Assembly (NCBI GenBank): GCA_002705055.1
Contig: PAHY01000058.1
Location: 1 to 47,210, forward strand
Length of the DNA: 47,210 bases
Reading direction: 5' to 3'
Source: Planctomycetota bacterium
GTDB lineage: Bacteria; Planctomycetota; UBA1135
The translations under genes and the position numbers were made by a program. The notes beneath the pieces were generated by a model. It was not told the origin of the DNA. It made no database searches and was given only the letters and a program-made list of their open reading frames with translations. Shown piece by piece: positions 1 to 12,690 of the stretch (the first letter of the stretch is position 1; each line of letters starts with the position of its first letter).

Positions 1-1806
1 CGAGCCGATGTCAGCGACGCCGAACGCGCGCGCGCCTTCGAGCCCTTTGATCCGGCGACGGCTCCCCAGCTGGCCGGCTTTGCGCTGCTGATCATGCTGA
101 TTTTGCTCGCTGCCGCCACCCTGGTCAGCGAGGATCTCACCTGCATCTTCACCGGACTGCTCGTCGCGCAGGGTCGGATCGGCTTCGTGTTCGGCACCGG
201 CGCCTGCTTCCTCGGCATCCTGATCGGGGACGGCCTGCTCTTCCTGCTCGGCCGCTGGCTGGGACGACCGGCGCTGGCGCGCGCTCCGCTGCGCTGGATG
301 GTCCGCCCGCGCGCGGTCTACCGAGCCAGTTCGTGGTTCGAGCACAAAGGCGGCAAGGTCATCCTGCTGTCGCGCTTTCTGCCGGGCCTGCGGCTGCCCA
401 CCTACGTGGCCGCCGGCATGCTCGGACAGAGCCTGCGCACCTTCTTCTTCTACTTCGCCATCGCCGGGCTGATCTGGACGCCGCTGCTGGTCGGTCTGTC
501 GACCTGGGCGGGCAAGGAGGTGCTCGAGGCGCTGCACGCGGTCGAGGGCTACGCGGTGCCGATCCTGGTCCTGCTGGCCTTTGGCATCCTCGCGGCTCAG
601 AAGCTCATCCTGCCGCTGTTTACCCGCCGCGGTCGCCGACTGCTCTATGCGGCCTGGCGCCGCAAGGTCGAATGGGAGTTCTGGCCTCCGCAGGTGTTCT
701 ACCTGCCGGTCCTGGTGCAGATTCTGTTCCTGGCGCTGCGCCACGGCAGCCTGCGCCTGGTCACGGCGGTCAATCCCGGCATACCCACCGGCGGTTTGGT
801 CGGCGAGTCGAAGTGGCAGATTCTGCAGGCGCTCGGCATGGATCCGGAGGCCGAAGGCGGCGCGAGCGGCCCGGCCGCCGGCGCGCTGCCGCGCAGCCTG
901 CTGCTGGGCGCGCACGCCGGCACCGCCGAGCAGCGACTCGAGCGCGCCGAGCATTTCATGGAGATGCACGGGCTGGGCTACCCGATCATCCTCAAGCCCA
1001 ATCGCGGCGAGCGCGGCCGCGGAGTGGAGGTGATTCGCCAGCGCGAACAGCTGGCGCGTCGCCTGGAGATCGACCCGACGGATCTGCTGCTGCAGGAGTT
1101 CGTGCCTGGCGTCGAGTTCGGCGTGTTCTATGTCCGGGAACCCGGCGAGCCGCGCGGCCAGATCCTGTCCGTCAACGGCAAGGAGCTGCTGCAGCTGGTC
1201 GGCGACGGGGAGCGCCGGCTGGAGCAGTTGATTCTGGAAGACGACCGGGCGGTGCGTCAGGCCGAGGTGCACTTCGAGTATCACGCCGAACGGCTGTATG
1301 AAGTCCCCGCCGCCGGCGAGGTGGTCGATCTCGTCGAGGTCGGCGCGCACGCGCGCGGCACGCTGTTCCTGGACCGCCGCGATCTGGCCAGCGAGGCGCT
1401 GCTGGCGCGACTCGATGAGATCGCCGGCGCCTTCCCGGACTTCCACTTCGGCCGCTTTGATCTGCGGGTGCCCGACGAGGACGCGCTCCGCGAGGGCCGC
1501 GAGCTGCGCATTCTCGAGCTGAACGGGATGACGGCGGAAGTCGCCCACATCTACGACCCGCGCAACAGCCTGTTCGCTGCCTGGCGCGACATCTGCCATC
1601 AGTGGCGGGTGGCTTTCCGGATCGCGTCGATCAATCGCCATCAGGGCGCGCTGCCGTCCACTTGGGGCGAAGTGATCGGCGACTGGAATCGCGCCCGCCG
1701 CGAGCACCGCGCGCGCGAGCAGGCGCTGCTCCAGGCTGAAATCGCCGAGGAAGAAGCACGACAAAAAGCCACGACGGACGCCACCCCGGCGGCGTCAGCG
1801 GGTTAA
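1..1806 (+). CDS. DedA-family membrane domain fused to ATP-grasp domain (5' partial)
   Basis: The frame is open to the first base of the window, and the first membrane helix is already under way at the ATG at 94, so the gene probably starts upstream. The N-terminal ~190 residues resemble the DedA/SNARE-associated (VTT) family: several hydrophobic helices and the segment SRFLPGLRLPTYVAAGM. After a cytoplasmic linker comes NPGIPTGGLVGESK, then an ATP-grasp fold. Its features are a nucleotide-binding lysine in IILKPNRGERGRG, the strand LLQEFVPGVEFGV, and the metal-binding ends GRFDLRV and ILELNG. The C-terminus is charged and probably coiled. DedA proteins are linked to lipid-carrier flipping and envelope homeostasis, and ATP-grasp enzymes form carboxylate-amine bonds. 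The fused substrate is unknown. The next gene starts 8 bases downstream. Confidence 0.85.
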   Translation, partial: RADVSDAERARAFEPFDPATAPQLAGFALLIMLILLAAATLVSEDLTCIFTGLLVAQGRIGFVFGTGACFLGILIGDGLLFLLGRWLGRPALARAPLRWMVRPRAVYRASSWFEHKGGKVILLSRFLPGLRLPTYVAAGMLGQSLRTFFFYFAIAGLIWTPLLVGLSTWAGKEVLEALHAVEGYAVPILVLLAFGILAAQKLILPLFTRRGRRLLYAAWRRKVEWEFWPPQVFYLPVLVQILFLALRHGSLRLVTAVNPGIPTGGLVGESKWQILQALGMDPEAEGGASGPAAGALPRSLLLGAHAGTAEQRLERAEHFMEMHGLGYPIILKPNRGERGRGVEVIRQREQLARRLEIDPTDLLLQEFVPGVEFGVFYVREPGEPRGQILSVNGKELLQLVGDGERRLEQLILEDDRAVRQAEVHFEYHAERLYEVPAAGEVVDLVEVGAHARGTLFLDRRDLASEALLARLDEIAGAFPDFHFGRFDLRVPDEDALREGRELRILELNGMTAEVAHIYDPRNSLFAAWRDICHQWRVAFRIASINRHQGALPSTWGEVIGDWNRARREHRAREQALLQAEIAEEEARQKATTDATPAASAG

Positions 1807-1814
1807 ATCAGGCC

Positions 1815-3182
1815 ATGCGCGCGCTTCTCACCCTCCTGCTGCCCCTTCTTGCGGCGGTCGGCACCGCCGACATCGTCTGGGAGAAGGATTTCGACGCTGC
1901 CCGCGAACGCGCGGCGGCCGAGAACAAGGTCCTGTTCTGCGCCTTGAACATGGATGGCGAGAAGGCCAACGATCGCATGGCCGAGGATGTCTATCAGGAC
2001 AAGGACGTGCTCGCACTGACCCAGCACACCGTCAATCTGATCGGCTCACGCTTCGAGCACGGCGGCAAGTGCAAGCGCTTCCCGGGCATCGAATGCGCGC
2101 ACCATCAGGCCATAGAGACGCGCATCCGCGCCGATGTCATCGACGCCTCGGCGGACACTCCGCTGGTGGCGCCGCAGCATCTCTTCGTGGGCCCGGACGG
2201 CAAGATTCTGATGTCGGTCCCCTACGAGATCAGCGCCCGCGAGCTGCAGTGGTGCCTGGTCACCGCGATCCTCGAGGTCAACCCGGACGCCAAGGTCAGC
2301 ATGCCAGAGCGCGCGCGTGCGCCGCGCCGGCTGATCCAGGACGGCGTGCTGAAGGGCAGCGGGGACGCCACGATCACCCCGCTCAATGAGGACGAAGTCG
2401 AAGCGACCATCGAGGCGATCCGCAACGGCATGCGCGCCGGCGAGCGCGCCGAGGCGATGATGCGCCTGCTCGCCACCGACGACCCGGCCGCGGTCGAGTT
2501 CATCGACATCGAGCTGGGCGACGTGCGCATCCAGCGCCGCAAGCCGCTGCTGGTGCGTGCGCTGCGCGCGATGGGCGCAGTTTCGCCGGAAGCTTTCGCG
2601 CCAACGCTGGAACGATTCCTGAGCTTCCCGGATACCGAGATTCGCCTGGAGGCCACGGTGGCCCTCGAGCAGATCGGCAACCCCAAGCTGGTCAAAGAGC
2701 TGCGCAAGCTCTACGGCAAAGAGGATTCCGCGCGCGTCCGCGCGCACATGATCCGCGCGATTGGCATCGTCGGCGCCGATGACAAGTCGGCGCGGTCCGC
2801 CGTGATCAAGGCGGCGAAGGACAAGAAGGACGAAGTCTTGGCCGCGAACGCGCTGTTCGCGCTGGGCGTGCACGCGACGGACAAGAAGGCCTGGGAAGGC
2901 ATCGCCGAGGGGCTGGCCCACGAGAGCGCGCGGCGGCGTCAGGCCGCGGCGCTGGGGCTGGCGCTCGGCCGCGCGACCGAGCGCCTTGAGGCTGTCCGCG
3001 AGGCCCGCAAGGCCGAGAAGAACGCCGAGGTTCAGGCCACGCTTGATGCGGTCATCGCGGTTCTTGAAGGAGGCCCCATCGAGGGCCTGGCCGAGACGGT
3101 CGCCGAGGTGACGGATTCCGCGATCCCGCGCCCGCGCTTCTTTGGCGGTCAGACCGGCGCCGAGGAAGCCCCCAGCGAATAG
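1815..3182 (+). CDS. Exported thioredoxin-fold plus HEAT-repeat protein
   Basis: The protein has 455 residues. It begins with a signal peptide (about residues 1-18, ending near AAVGTA). Residues ~20-160 resemble a thioredoxin-like fold (WEKDFDAARERAAAENKVLF, then HLFVGPDGKIL). The usual CxxC site is absent; the cysteines lie later, in CKRFPGIECAHH, which could bind metal or haem. From ~190 to ~420 there are alternating helices of HEAT/PBS-repeat type (for example ETRLEA-like segments and VRAHMIRAIGIVG). HEAT arrays usually serve protein contacts. The last 34 bases overlap the convergent aminotransferase gene. No specific function can be assigned. Confidence 0.8.
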   Translation: MRALLTLLLPLLAAVGTADIVWEKDFDAARERAAAENKVLFCALNMDGEKANDRMAEDVYQDKDVLALTQHTVNLIGSRFEHGGKCKRFPGIECAHHQAIETRIRADVIDASADTPLVAPQHLFVGPDGKILMSVPYEISARELQWCLVTAILEVNPDAKVSMPERARAPRRLIQDGVLKGSGDATITPLNEDEVEATIEAIRNGMRAGERAEAMMRLLATDDPAAVEFIDIELGDVRIQRRKPLLVRALRAMGAVSPEAFAPTLERFLSFPDTEIRLEATVALEQIGNPKLVKELRKLYGKEDSARVRAHMIRAIGIVGADDKSARSAVIKAAKDKKDEVLAANALFALGVHATDKKAWEGIAEGLAHESARRRQAAALGLALGRATERLEAVREARKAEKNAEVQATLDAVIAVLEGGPIEGLAETVAEVTDSAIPRPRFFGGQTGAEEAPSE

Positions 3183-4360
3183 AGCGCTTCGGCGAGGCGC
3201 TCGTAGTCCGCGGCTTCGTTGTAGATCTGCGCGGAAACGCGCACGCAGCGATGGCGCGGCAGAGCATCGCGCCCTCCCCAGCCGAACACCGGCACCTCGA
3301 CCCGATACTGCTCGCGGAGCGCGGTCTGCAGCGGGTCCCAGTTGTCGGGAGCGGGGGGGTCCAGGATCGGCAGAGGCACCGAGGCCATCGCCGCGAGCAT
3401 CGATTCCGGCGCCGGCGCTTCGAGCTCGAGCCGTTCACAGATCGCGCGGCGGGCGGCGCAGACCATCGCGTGGTTGCGCGCGCGCAGCCCCGGCCAGCCG
3501 CCGCTCACTTGCTCGTCGACGATCTGGATCGCCGCCGGGACCGCGAGGATCGCCGTCGGATCCATGGTGCCGGTCCAGTCAAACTCGACCAGATAGCGGG
3601 AGCGGTCCTCGCGCGGTGAGTTGGCGCCGTGGCTGATGCAGGCGGGTCGCACTTCGGGCTGCCAGCGCTCGGGCACGCACAGGAAAGCCGCGCCCTTCGG
3701 CGCGTTGATCCACTTGTGGCAGTTGCCGGTGTAATAGTCAGCGTCGAGCGCGGCGAGATCGAGCTCGATGTGCCCGGGCGCGTGCGCGCCGTCGACCAGG
3801 ACGCGGACGCCGCGTTCCTGCATAGCCGGGATGATCCGCTCCATCGGCAGGACGATCGCGGTCGGGCTGGTGATGTGGTCGATCAGCAGCAGGCGGGTGC
3901 GCGGCGTCACGCGCGCGAGCAGCGCTTCGAGGATCTCCTCGGGCGAGGCGACCGGCCAGGGCAGCGGCGCGACGACGACCTGGCAGCCTGCGCGCTCGGC
4001 CACGTAGTCGAGCACGTTGCGGCAGGCGTTGTATTCCTGGTCGGTGACCAGCACCTCATCGCCGGCGTCGAAGGGGAAGCTGCGCAGCACCGAGTTGACC
4101 GCGTAGGTCGCGTTCGGCACGAAGACGAGGTCCTGTGGCCGCGCGCCGAGAAACTCGCCGAGCACCTCGCGCGTGACGTCGTAGCGCTGCTCCAGCTCGC
4201 GGGCCAGGAACTCGACGGGGCGCGCCTCAAGGTGATCGCGCAGGCTCTGCTGCACGGCCAGGACGGCGCGCGGGCAGGCGCCGAAGGAGCCGTGATTCAG
4301 AAAGGTGACCGACGGATCGAGCGGCCAGGCGGCGGCTTCATCGAGCTTCATCGCCTGCAA
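3149..4360 (-). CDS. Class-V PLP aminotransferase, isopenicillin-N-epimerase-like
   Basis: This 403-residue protein belongs to the class-V (NifS/CefD-like) fold-type I family. The N-terminal motif FLNHGSFGACP is typical of isopenicillin-N epimerase-like proteins. The PLP-binding Asp is D190 in VLVDGAHAPG, and the Schiff-base lysine is K216 in TGNCHKW. NATYAVN and TSPTAIV match the cofactor-phosphate region. Family members include CefD, hercynylcysteine sulfoxide lyase and cysteine desulfurase-like enzymes. The substrate cannot be told from sequence, and no beta-lactam or ergothioneine genes are near. It is divergent from the next gene, with 47 bases between the starts, and its 3' end overlaps the HEAT gene by 34 bases. 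Confidence 0.88.
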   Translation of the reverse strand: MQAMKLDEAAAWPLDPSVTFLNHGSFGACPRAVLAVQQSLRDHLEARPVEFLARELEQRYDVTREVLGEFLGARPQDLVFVPNATYAVNSVLRSFPFDAGDEVLVTDQEYNACRNVLDYVAERAGCQVVVAPLPWPVASPEEILEALLARVTPRTRLLLIDHITSPTAIVLPMERIIPAMQERGVRVLVDGAHAPGHIELDLAALDADYYTGNCHKWINAPKGAAFLCVPERWQPEVRPACISHGANSPREDRSRYLVEFDWTGTMDPTAILAVPAAIQIVDEQVSGGWPGLRARNHAMVCAARRAICERLELEAPAPESMLAAMASVPLPILDPPAPDNWDPLQTALREQYRVEVPVFGWGGRDALPRHRCVRVSAQIYNEAADYERLAEALYSLGASSAPV

Positions 4361-4407
4361 GTCTAGCGGCCGTGGAAGCGGGGAAGCTTTGCGAGTAGGC
4401 TGAGGCG

Positions 4408-5097
4408 ATGGCGCTGCCGATTTTCAAGGCTCCCGTCCTGACCTTCGTGCTCGGGGGCGGGCTGTCGGTGTGGGCGTATCACACGCTGACCGACGACTCG
4501 GCCCTGCGGCAGCGGGTGGCCGAGCTGGAGCAGCTCAATGAAGCGCTGCAGCAGCGGATCGAGTTTCTGCGCGAGCGCAAGCGCGTGGCGCGGATTCACG
4601 TGCTCGATCAGGTCGCCGATTCGCAGGCCCCCGGCGGTCAGCGCACGACCTTCCGCTTTGAGGAGATCGACGCGGAGGGCAGCCCGCTCAATCCGCCGCG
4701 CGAGTTCACGATCGACGGCGATGTGCTGTATGTGGACGCCCAGGTGATCAAGTTTGATGACTCCTTCCTGCAGGAGCACGAACTTGAGAAGGGCAGCACC
4801 CTGCTGCTGTTCCGTCGCCTGTTCGGCGAACATCAGGCGCCCGCCGAGGGCTTCGCGCTCGACGCCGCGCAGCGCCCCCCGGATGGCTATTCGGTCGAGA
4901 GCGCGCCCGACGCTTTCTCAGCCGAGCTCTGGGACAACTTCTGGGACTACGCCAACCGGCCCGAGGTCCTTGAACGCACTGGGGTGCGAGCCATGCACGG
5001 CGAGGCTCCGTACATGCGGCTCGAGGCCGGCCGCAGCTACCAGGTGGAGTTGCGCACGACGGACGGACTCACGATTCGTCCTTTCCAATCTCCTTGA
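4408..5097 (+). CDS. Membrane-anchored coiled-coil protein of unknown function
   Basis: The protein has 229 residues. Residues 8-25 form one membrane segment (PVLTFVLGGGLSVWAYHTL), which either anchors the protein or is an uncleaved signal. A coiled coil follows at ~30-60 (RVAELEQLNEALQQRIEFL). The rest is a soluble domain rich in charged residues, with strands around RTTFRFEEIDAEG and EFTIDGDVLYVDAQVIKFDD. I do not recognise the family. A GAGG Shine-Dalgarno lies five bases before the ATG. The 3' end overlaps the convergent small gene by 29 bases. Confidence 0.8.
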   Translation: MALPIFKAPVLTFVLGGGLSVWAYHTLTDDSALRQRVAELEQLNEALQQRIEFLRERKRVARIHVLDQVADSQAPGGQRTTFRFEEIDAEGSPLNPPREFTIDGDVLYVDAQVIKFDDSFLQEHELEKGSTLLLFRRLFGEHQAPAEGFALDAAQRPPDGYSVESAPDAFSAELWDNFWDYANRPEVLERTGVRAMHGEAPYMRLEAGRSYQVELRTTDGLTIRPFQSP

Positions 5098-5440
5098 GCC
5101 GGGTCGAGACGAGCTCGAAGCGAAGGTCGCCGCGCTGACGCACGCTCCCCCAGCTGAGCCCCGAGCGCGGGCGTAAGCGCAGGCGCCAATCCACCAGCCC
5201 CAGGCTGGGCGCCGGATCGGTGATGAGGGGAGCCACGCTGTCCGGAGTGACCACCAGCCGAGCCAGGCACAGCCGCGGGCGCAACATCTCGAGGCTGAGT
5301 TCCAGCCTCAGCCCCCAGGGCCGCACGCAGAGATCGAGGTAGATCGGGGGCCACGCATCCTGCTGAATCAGCAGGCCGAGTTCCGGCGCTTGGCCCTGCC
5401 GATGCACGACCTGCACCCGAGGCGCCCCTGGTTGGCTCAC
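5069..5440 (-). CDS. Small hypothetical protein
   Basis: The protein has 123 residues and no recognisable family. I accept it because third codon positions are strongly G/C and the translation reads like a folded beta-rich domain (YLDLCVRPWGLRLELSLEM, then LVDWRLRLRP). The overlapping ORF in another frame at 5037-5459 has low-complexity A/G/R/P composition typical of a shadow. It has no signal peptide or membrane segment. Its 3' end overlaps the convergent upstream gene by 29 bases, and the AT-rich repeat element lies about 50 bases in front of its start. Confidence 0.55.
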   Translation of the reverse strand: MSQPGAPRVQVVHRQGQAPELGLLIQQDAWPPIYLDLCVRPWGLRLELSLEMLRPRLCLARLVVTPDSVAPLITDPAPSLGLVDWRLRLRPRSGLSWGSVRQRGDLRFELVSTRLKEIGKDES

Positions 5441-5491
5441 TCCGAGACGGAAACGTCATCTGCCCCAGATGCCGCCAGAAAACCGACGAGC

Positions 5492-5645
5492 CTGACCCCC
5501 TTCAGTGTGCTCGCTCGGACCTAAAGTATTTTCTGATAAAGACTTCGGCTCGACTTCTCACCCTGACGCCCTCAATTGAGAAAGTAGACCTTAAGTTACT
5601 TCATCTAAATGACTTAGGGCAAAAAAGCCCACTAAAGGGGGTCAG
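5492..5645. repeat. REPIN/MITE-like element with 19-bp terminal inverted repeats
   Basis: The left end CTGACCCCCTTCAGTGTGC (5492-5510) and the right end (5627-5645, complement CTGACCCCCTTTAGTGGGC) match at 17 of 19 positions, and the first 11 are identical. The interior is clearly AT-richer than its surroundings. It contains a perfect palindrome CTCAATTGAG (5571-5580), an enclosing TTCTCA/TGAGAA pair (5555-5560/5577-5582) and GGGC-A6-GCCC (5617-5630). There is no ORF and no obvious target-site duplication, which fits a REP doublet (REPIN) mobilised by a RAYT-type transposase better than a classical DDE MITE. The right repeat supplies the stop codon of the neighbouring minus-strand gene. Confidence 0.65.
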
Positions 5646-7009
5646 TCTCCGAGTGCTTGCACAAGGGCCGCGATCTCACTCGGACCCGTAGCCGAACTGC
5701 TCACCCAAGCCCGCAGCGCCGGGGCGCCGTCCGGCAGGGTCACCGCGTCAATCCAGGCGATGCTGGAGGCCCGCAAGCGCGCAGCCAATGCCTCGAGTGC
5801 GGCCTGCCCGTCGACTTGCGGGGGCACGAAACAGACGACGGGGACGTCGTCGGCACCGCGGAGGCGGCAGTCGGCGGCGCGGAGCGCGGCGCGGAGTTCG
5901 TCGGCGCGGGCGCAGAGCCGGTCGAGCAGTTCGCCGTAGCCGGATTGGCCGTGTTGTGCCAGCCAGAGCAGGAAGGGCAGGGCTGCGGCGCGGCGTGCCC
6001 CCAACAGCCCGGAGGCGCGGGCTTCGGCCGCCCCGGCGGTGGTCGCGGGCAGGCGCGGGTCTTCCACGGAGAAGGCATGGCCGATCGGGCGCGGATGACG
6101 ACAGAGCAGGAAGCCGGCGCTGCCGGCTGCGGGGAGTCCGCCCCGGGTCTCGGTGGCGAAGGAATCCGCGTGGCTGCTGCCGGCGAGCAGCGGCGCGAGG
6201 CGGGAGGCGTAGACACCCAGCCCCAGGCCGTTGCCATCCACGTGCACCCACATCCCCTGCACACGCCCGAAAGCGACCAGCTTCTTGACCGGGTCGATCG
6301 CGCCGGTCGAGGCCGCGCCCGCGCCGACCGCGACGAAGAACGGCGTGTCCCCCGCCTTCGCGTCCTCGATCACCTGCCGCCGCAGCGCCGTCGGATCGAT
6401 CCGCCCGGCTTCATCGCAGGGGATCGCGCGCACCGCGCTGCGCCCCAGGCCGGCGGCGTGAGCGCGTTTCTGCCACGGGCCGACGATCGCCTCGGAGCAG
6501 TAGAGCCGAGGGCGCCCTTCGACGGCGGCGATGCCGTCCGCTTCGAATTCGGGGAAGCACTGTGTCGCCGCGGCAATCAGCGCGGCGAGCTGCGCCTCCT
6601 CACCGGTCTCACAGACGCGGGCGACGGTCCGATCGGGGTCCATGCCCACGATCCGGACGAAGTGGCTCATCAGCAGCCCTTCCAGTTCGGCGACGCCCGG
6701 GGCGAGCTCCCAGGCCACCGGGAGCACGCCGAGGCCGGCCTCGAAGGCCGCGGCCGCTACCGAAGCGTCGCGGCATCCACCGGCGATCGAACCGAAGTAC
6801 ATGCCGTGGTCGGCCTGCGCGCTGGTCGCGCGCAGCAGCACCGCCGCCGCCTGCAGCAGGTCCTCGCGGGCGACCGGCTGCTGAAAGTCGAAGTGCTCCG
6901 CGAGCTGGGAGCGAATCGCCCCCGGCCGCCCCGGATCCACCGCCGGGGCACCCCCGCTTTCGGCCAGCACAGCGAGCAAGCGTTCGATCCGATCGACCAG
7001 CGAGTCCAT
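5642..7009 (-). CDS. PLP-dependent decarboxylase homologue lacking the catalytic lysine
   Basis: The 455 residues align with group-II PLP decarboxylases (aromatic-amino-acid/glutamate type): ASTGAIDPVKKLVAF, WVHVDGNGLGLG with the cofactor Asp at D258, then ADSFATETRGGLP. In active enzymes this last stretch reads ADS..-DPHKW. Here it aligns without gaps as E-T-R-G-G, so the Schiff-base lysine is replaced by G290 and no lysine lies nearby. The rest of the fold looks intact, with no frameshift and normal codon bias. Such a protein should not decarboxylate by the usual route. It may be a regulatory pseudoenzyme or be diverging. It starts 3 bases after the metH stop with AAGGA just before the ATG, so it is the third gene of the SAM-riboswitch operon. 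Its stop codon lies in the adjoining repeat element. Confidence 0.85.
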   Translation of the reverse strand: MDSLVDRIERLLAVLAESGGAPAVDPGRPGAIRSQLAEHFDFQQPVAREDLLQAAAVLLRATSAQADHGMYFGSIAGGCRDASVAAAAFEAGLGVLPVAWELAPGVAELEGLLMSHFVRIVGMDPDRTVARVCETGEEAQLAALIAAATQCFPEFEADGIAAVEGRPRLYCSEAIVGPWQKRAHAAGLGRSAVRAIPCDEAGRIDPTALRRQVIEDAKAGDTPFFVAVGAGAASTGAIDPVKKLVAFGRVQGMWVHVDGNGLGLGVYASRLAPLLAGSSHADSFATETRGGLPAAGSAGFLLCRHPRPIGHAFSVEDPRLPATTAGAAEARASGLLGARRAAALPFLLWLAQHGQSGYGELLDRLCARADELRAALRAADCRLRGADDVPVVCFVPPQVDGQAALEALAARLRASSIAWIDAVTLPDGAPALRAWVSSSATGPSEIAALVQALGD

Positions 7010-7012
7010 TCC

Positions 7013-10764
<3,752 letters not shown>

Positions 10765-10768
<4 letters not shown>

Positions 10769-12660
10769 CGACGTCCCTCCAGGCTCTGTAGCAGCGCGAC
10801 CGCGGCTTCCGGCTTGTTGAACGGCGCCGCCAGCTGGAATCCGGCCACGTGCGCGCGCAGAGCATCGATCGCTTCCAGCGCGATCGCGATGCCTTCCTCC
10901 GCGGCCTTGCCGGAACGGTCGGCGGCGCGCATCCGCTTCAGCACCGCGTCCGGCACGTGCACCCCCGGCACCTCCGAAGCGAGGAACTCGGCGTTGCGCA
11001 GACTGCGCAGCGGCCAGACTCCGGCCAGGATCGGCGGGCCGTCGGGTGGGAGCTCGGGCAGGCGCGCGAGCAGCCCTTCCACGTCGAAGATCGGCTGCGT
11101 GATCGCGAAGTTGATCCCCGCGCGCACCTTCCACTCGTAACGATGCAGCTCGCGCTCCCAGTCCACCGCGGTGGGGTTGAGCGCCGCGCCGTAGCAGAAG
11201 TGCGTCTGCCCCTTCAGGTCGTTGCCGCCCACGTCCAGGCCGTGGTTGAGGTTATCGAGGATGTTGCAGAGGCCGATCGAGTCGACGTCAAAGACTGCGG
11301 TCACATCGGGGTAGTTGCCCTGGTACGGCGGATCGCCGGTGATCACCAGCATGTTGCGCAGGCCCAGCGCGTAGCCGCCCATCAGATCGGACTGCATGCC
11401 GAGCAGGTTGCGGTCTCGGCAGCAGAAGTGCACCAGGGTCTCGATTCCGGCCTCGCGCTCGATCAGGTGCGCCGCGACCGAGTTGGAGATCCGCGCCGAG
11501 GCGCGCGGGCCATCGGGAAGGTTGATCAGATCGGCGCCGGCATCACGCAGGGTGGACGCGACCTCGATCAGCTTGGCGGTGTCGGGCGTACGCGGCGGCA
11601 CCAGCTCGACCGAGACCGGACAGAGCCCCTGCTCCAGCAGGCGACCCAAAGTCGAGCGTTCAGCGAGCGGCTTGGGCTCGCGCGGGCGCTGCTCGCGGAC
11701 GCGGGTCGCCGCCACGGCCGCACGCTCGCGCTCGCCGCGCTCCTGAGCGCCTACGGCACGCGCCGCCCGCGCCATGGCCCGCACGTGCTCGGGGGTCGTG
11801 CCGCAGCAGCCGCCCAGCAGCGTGCCTCCGGCCTGCAGGAATCGCCGTGCGAAGCGCCCGAAGTAGTCCGGGTTGTTCTCGTAGAAGACCCGGCCATCCA
11901 GCTGACGCGGCATGCCCGCGTTGGGGCGCGCCGAAATCGGTAGCTCGCCGCAGTTCATCAGCACCTGCGTCGCTTCCAGCACTGCGCTCGGTCCCGAGCT
12001 GCAGTTCACGCCGATCACATCGACTCCTTCGGACTCGAGCCGCGCGTAGACCTCTTCGGGATGCGCGCCGCGCAAGGTGACGCCCGCGCCGGTCACTGTG
12101 AAGTGAGCGATCAGCGGCAGCGCGGAGACTTCGCGCACCCCGCGCACCGCCTCGATCAGCTCATCGACGCTGGAGAAAGTCTCCAGCGAGATGGCCTCGA
12201 TCCCCAGCCCGGCGAAGACCGCCGCCGACTCACGGAAGGCCGCGCGCGCTTCGTCGCGGGCGACGCGGCCGAAGGGCTCGATCTCGACTCCGGTCGGCCC
12301 CATCGCCCCGACCACGAAGCGCGCATCCCCTGCCGCCTCGCGCGCGATCTGCACCGCCGCTTCGATGACTTCCTGCAGCCGCCGGCCCTCGTCAAACTTG
12401 GCCAGCCGATAGCGGTTCGCCCCGAAAGTGTTGGTGTGGACGCCCTCGGCGCCGGCCTCGAGGTAGCTGTGGTGCACCTCACCGATCAGCTCGGGGCGCT
12501 GCAGCTGGACGAGCTCGAAGCACTCGTTGAAGGCGATGCCGCGCTCGTTGAGCGCCGTTCCCATGGCGCCATCGAGCACCAGGGGCCCAAGTGCGAGGCG
12601 GGCTCGTAGGTCGAGCCGGGGAGCCGAAGCAGGCGTGACGGAGGAAGGCGAACTGTCCAT
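10765..12660 (-). CDS. Bifunctional homocysteine S-methyltransferase / methylenetetrahydrofolate reductase (YitJ-like)
   Basis: The protein has 631 residues. Residues ~20-310 form a homocysteine S-methyltransferase barrel with zinc ligands C220 (VIGVNC) and C285/C286 ([12 protein letters not shown]). Residues ~335-631 form a MetF-type methylene-THF reductase barrel ([42 protein letters not shown]). The order matches Bacillus subtilis YitJ, which is also under an S-box riboswitch. It supplies methyl-THF to MetH and may itself methylate homocysteine. It is the first gene of the operon and overlaps metH by ATGA. No good Shine-Dalgarno precedes the ATG at 12660; a GGAGAG about 25 bases upstream is too far for ordinary initiation. 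Confidence 0.93.
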
Positions 12661-12690
12661 GGCCGTTCGGGCTGGGGACAGGCTCTCTCC

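Noticed and set aside
3149..4360. True isopenicillin-N epimerase or ergothioneine lyase
   Set aside because: Fold and motifs fit the broad family only; no beta-lactam or ergothioneine genes lie in the window.
5617..5630. GGGC-A6-GCCC hairpin as an intrinsic terminator for the decarboxylase-like gene
   Set aside because: On the minus strand the T-run is in the loop, not after the stem, and the arms are only 4 bp; it is better seen as part of the repeat element.
10769..11134. 122-codon N-terminal extension of the MetH frame
   Set aside because: It reads antisense-like A/R-rich sequence in the wrong frame of the preceding gene; the ATG at 10768 has a good Shine-Dalgarno, gives the family N-terminus and overlaps the previous stop.
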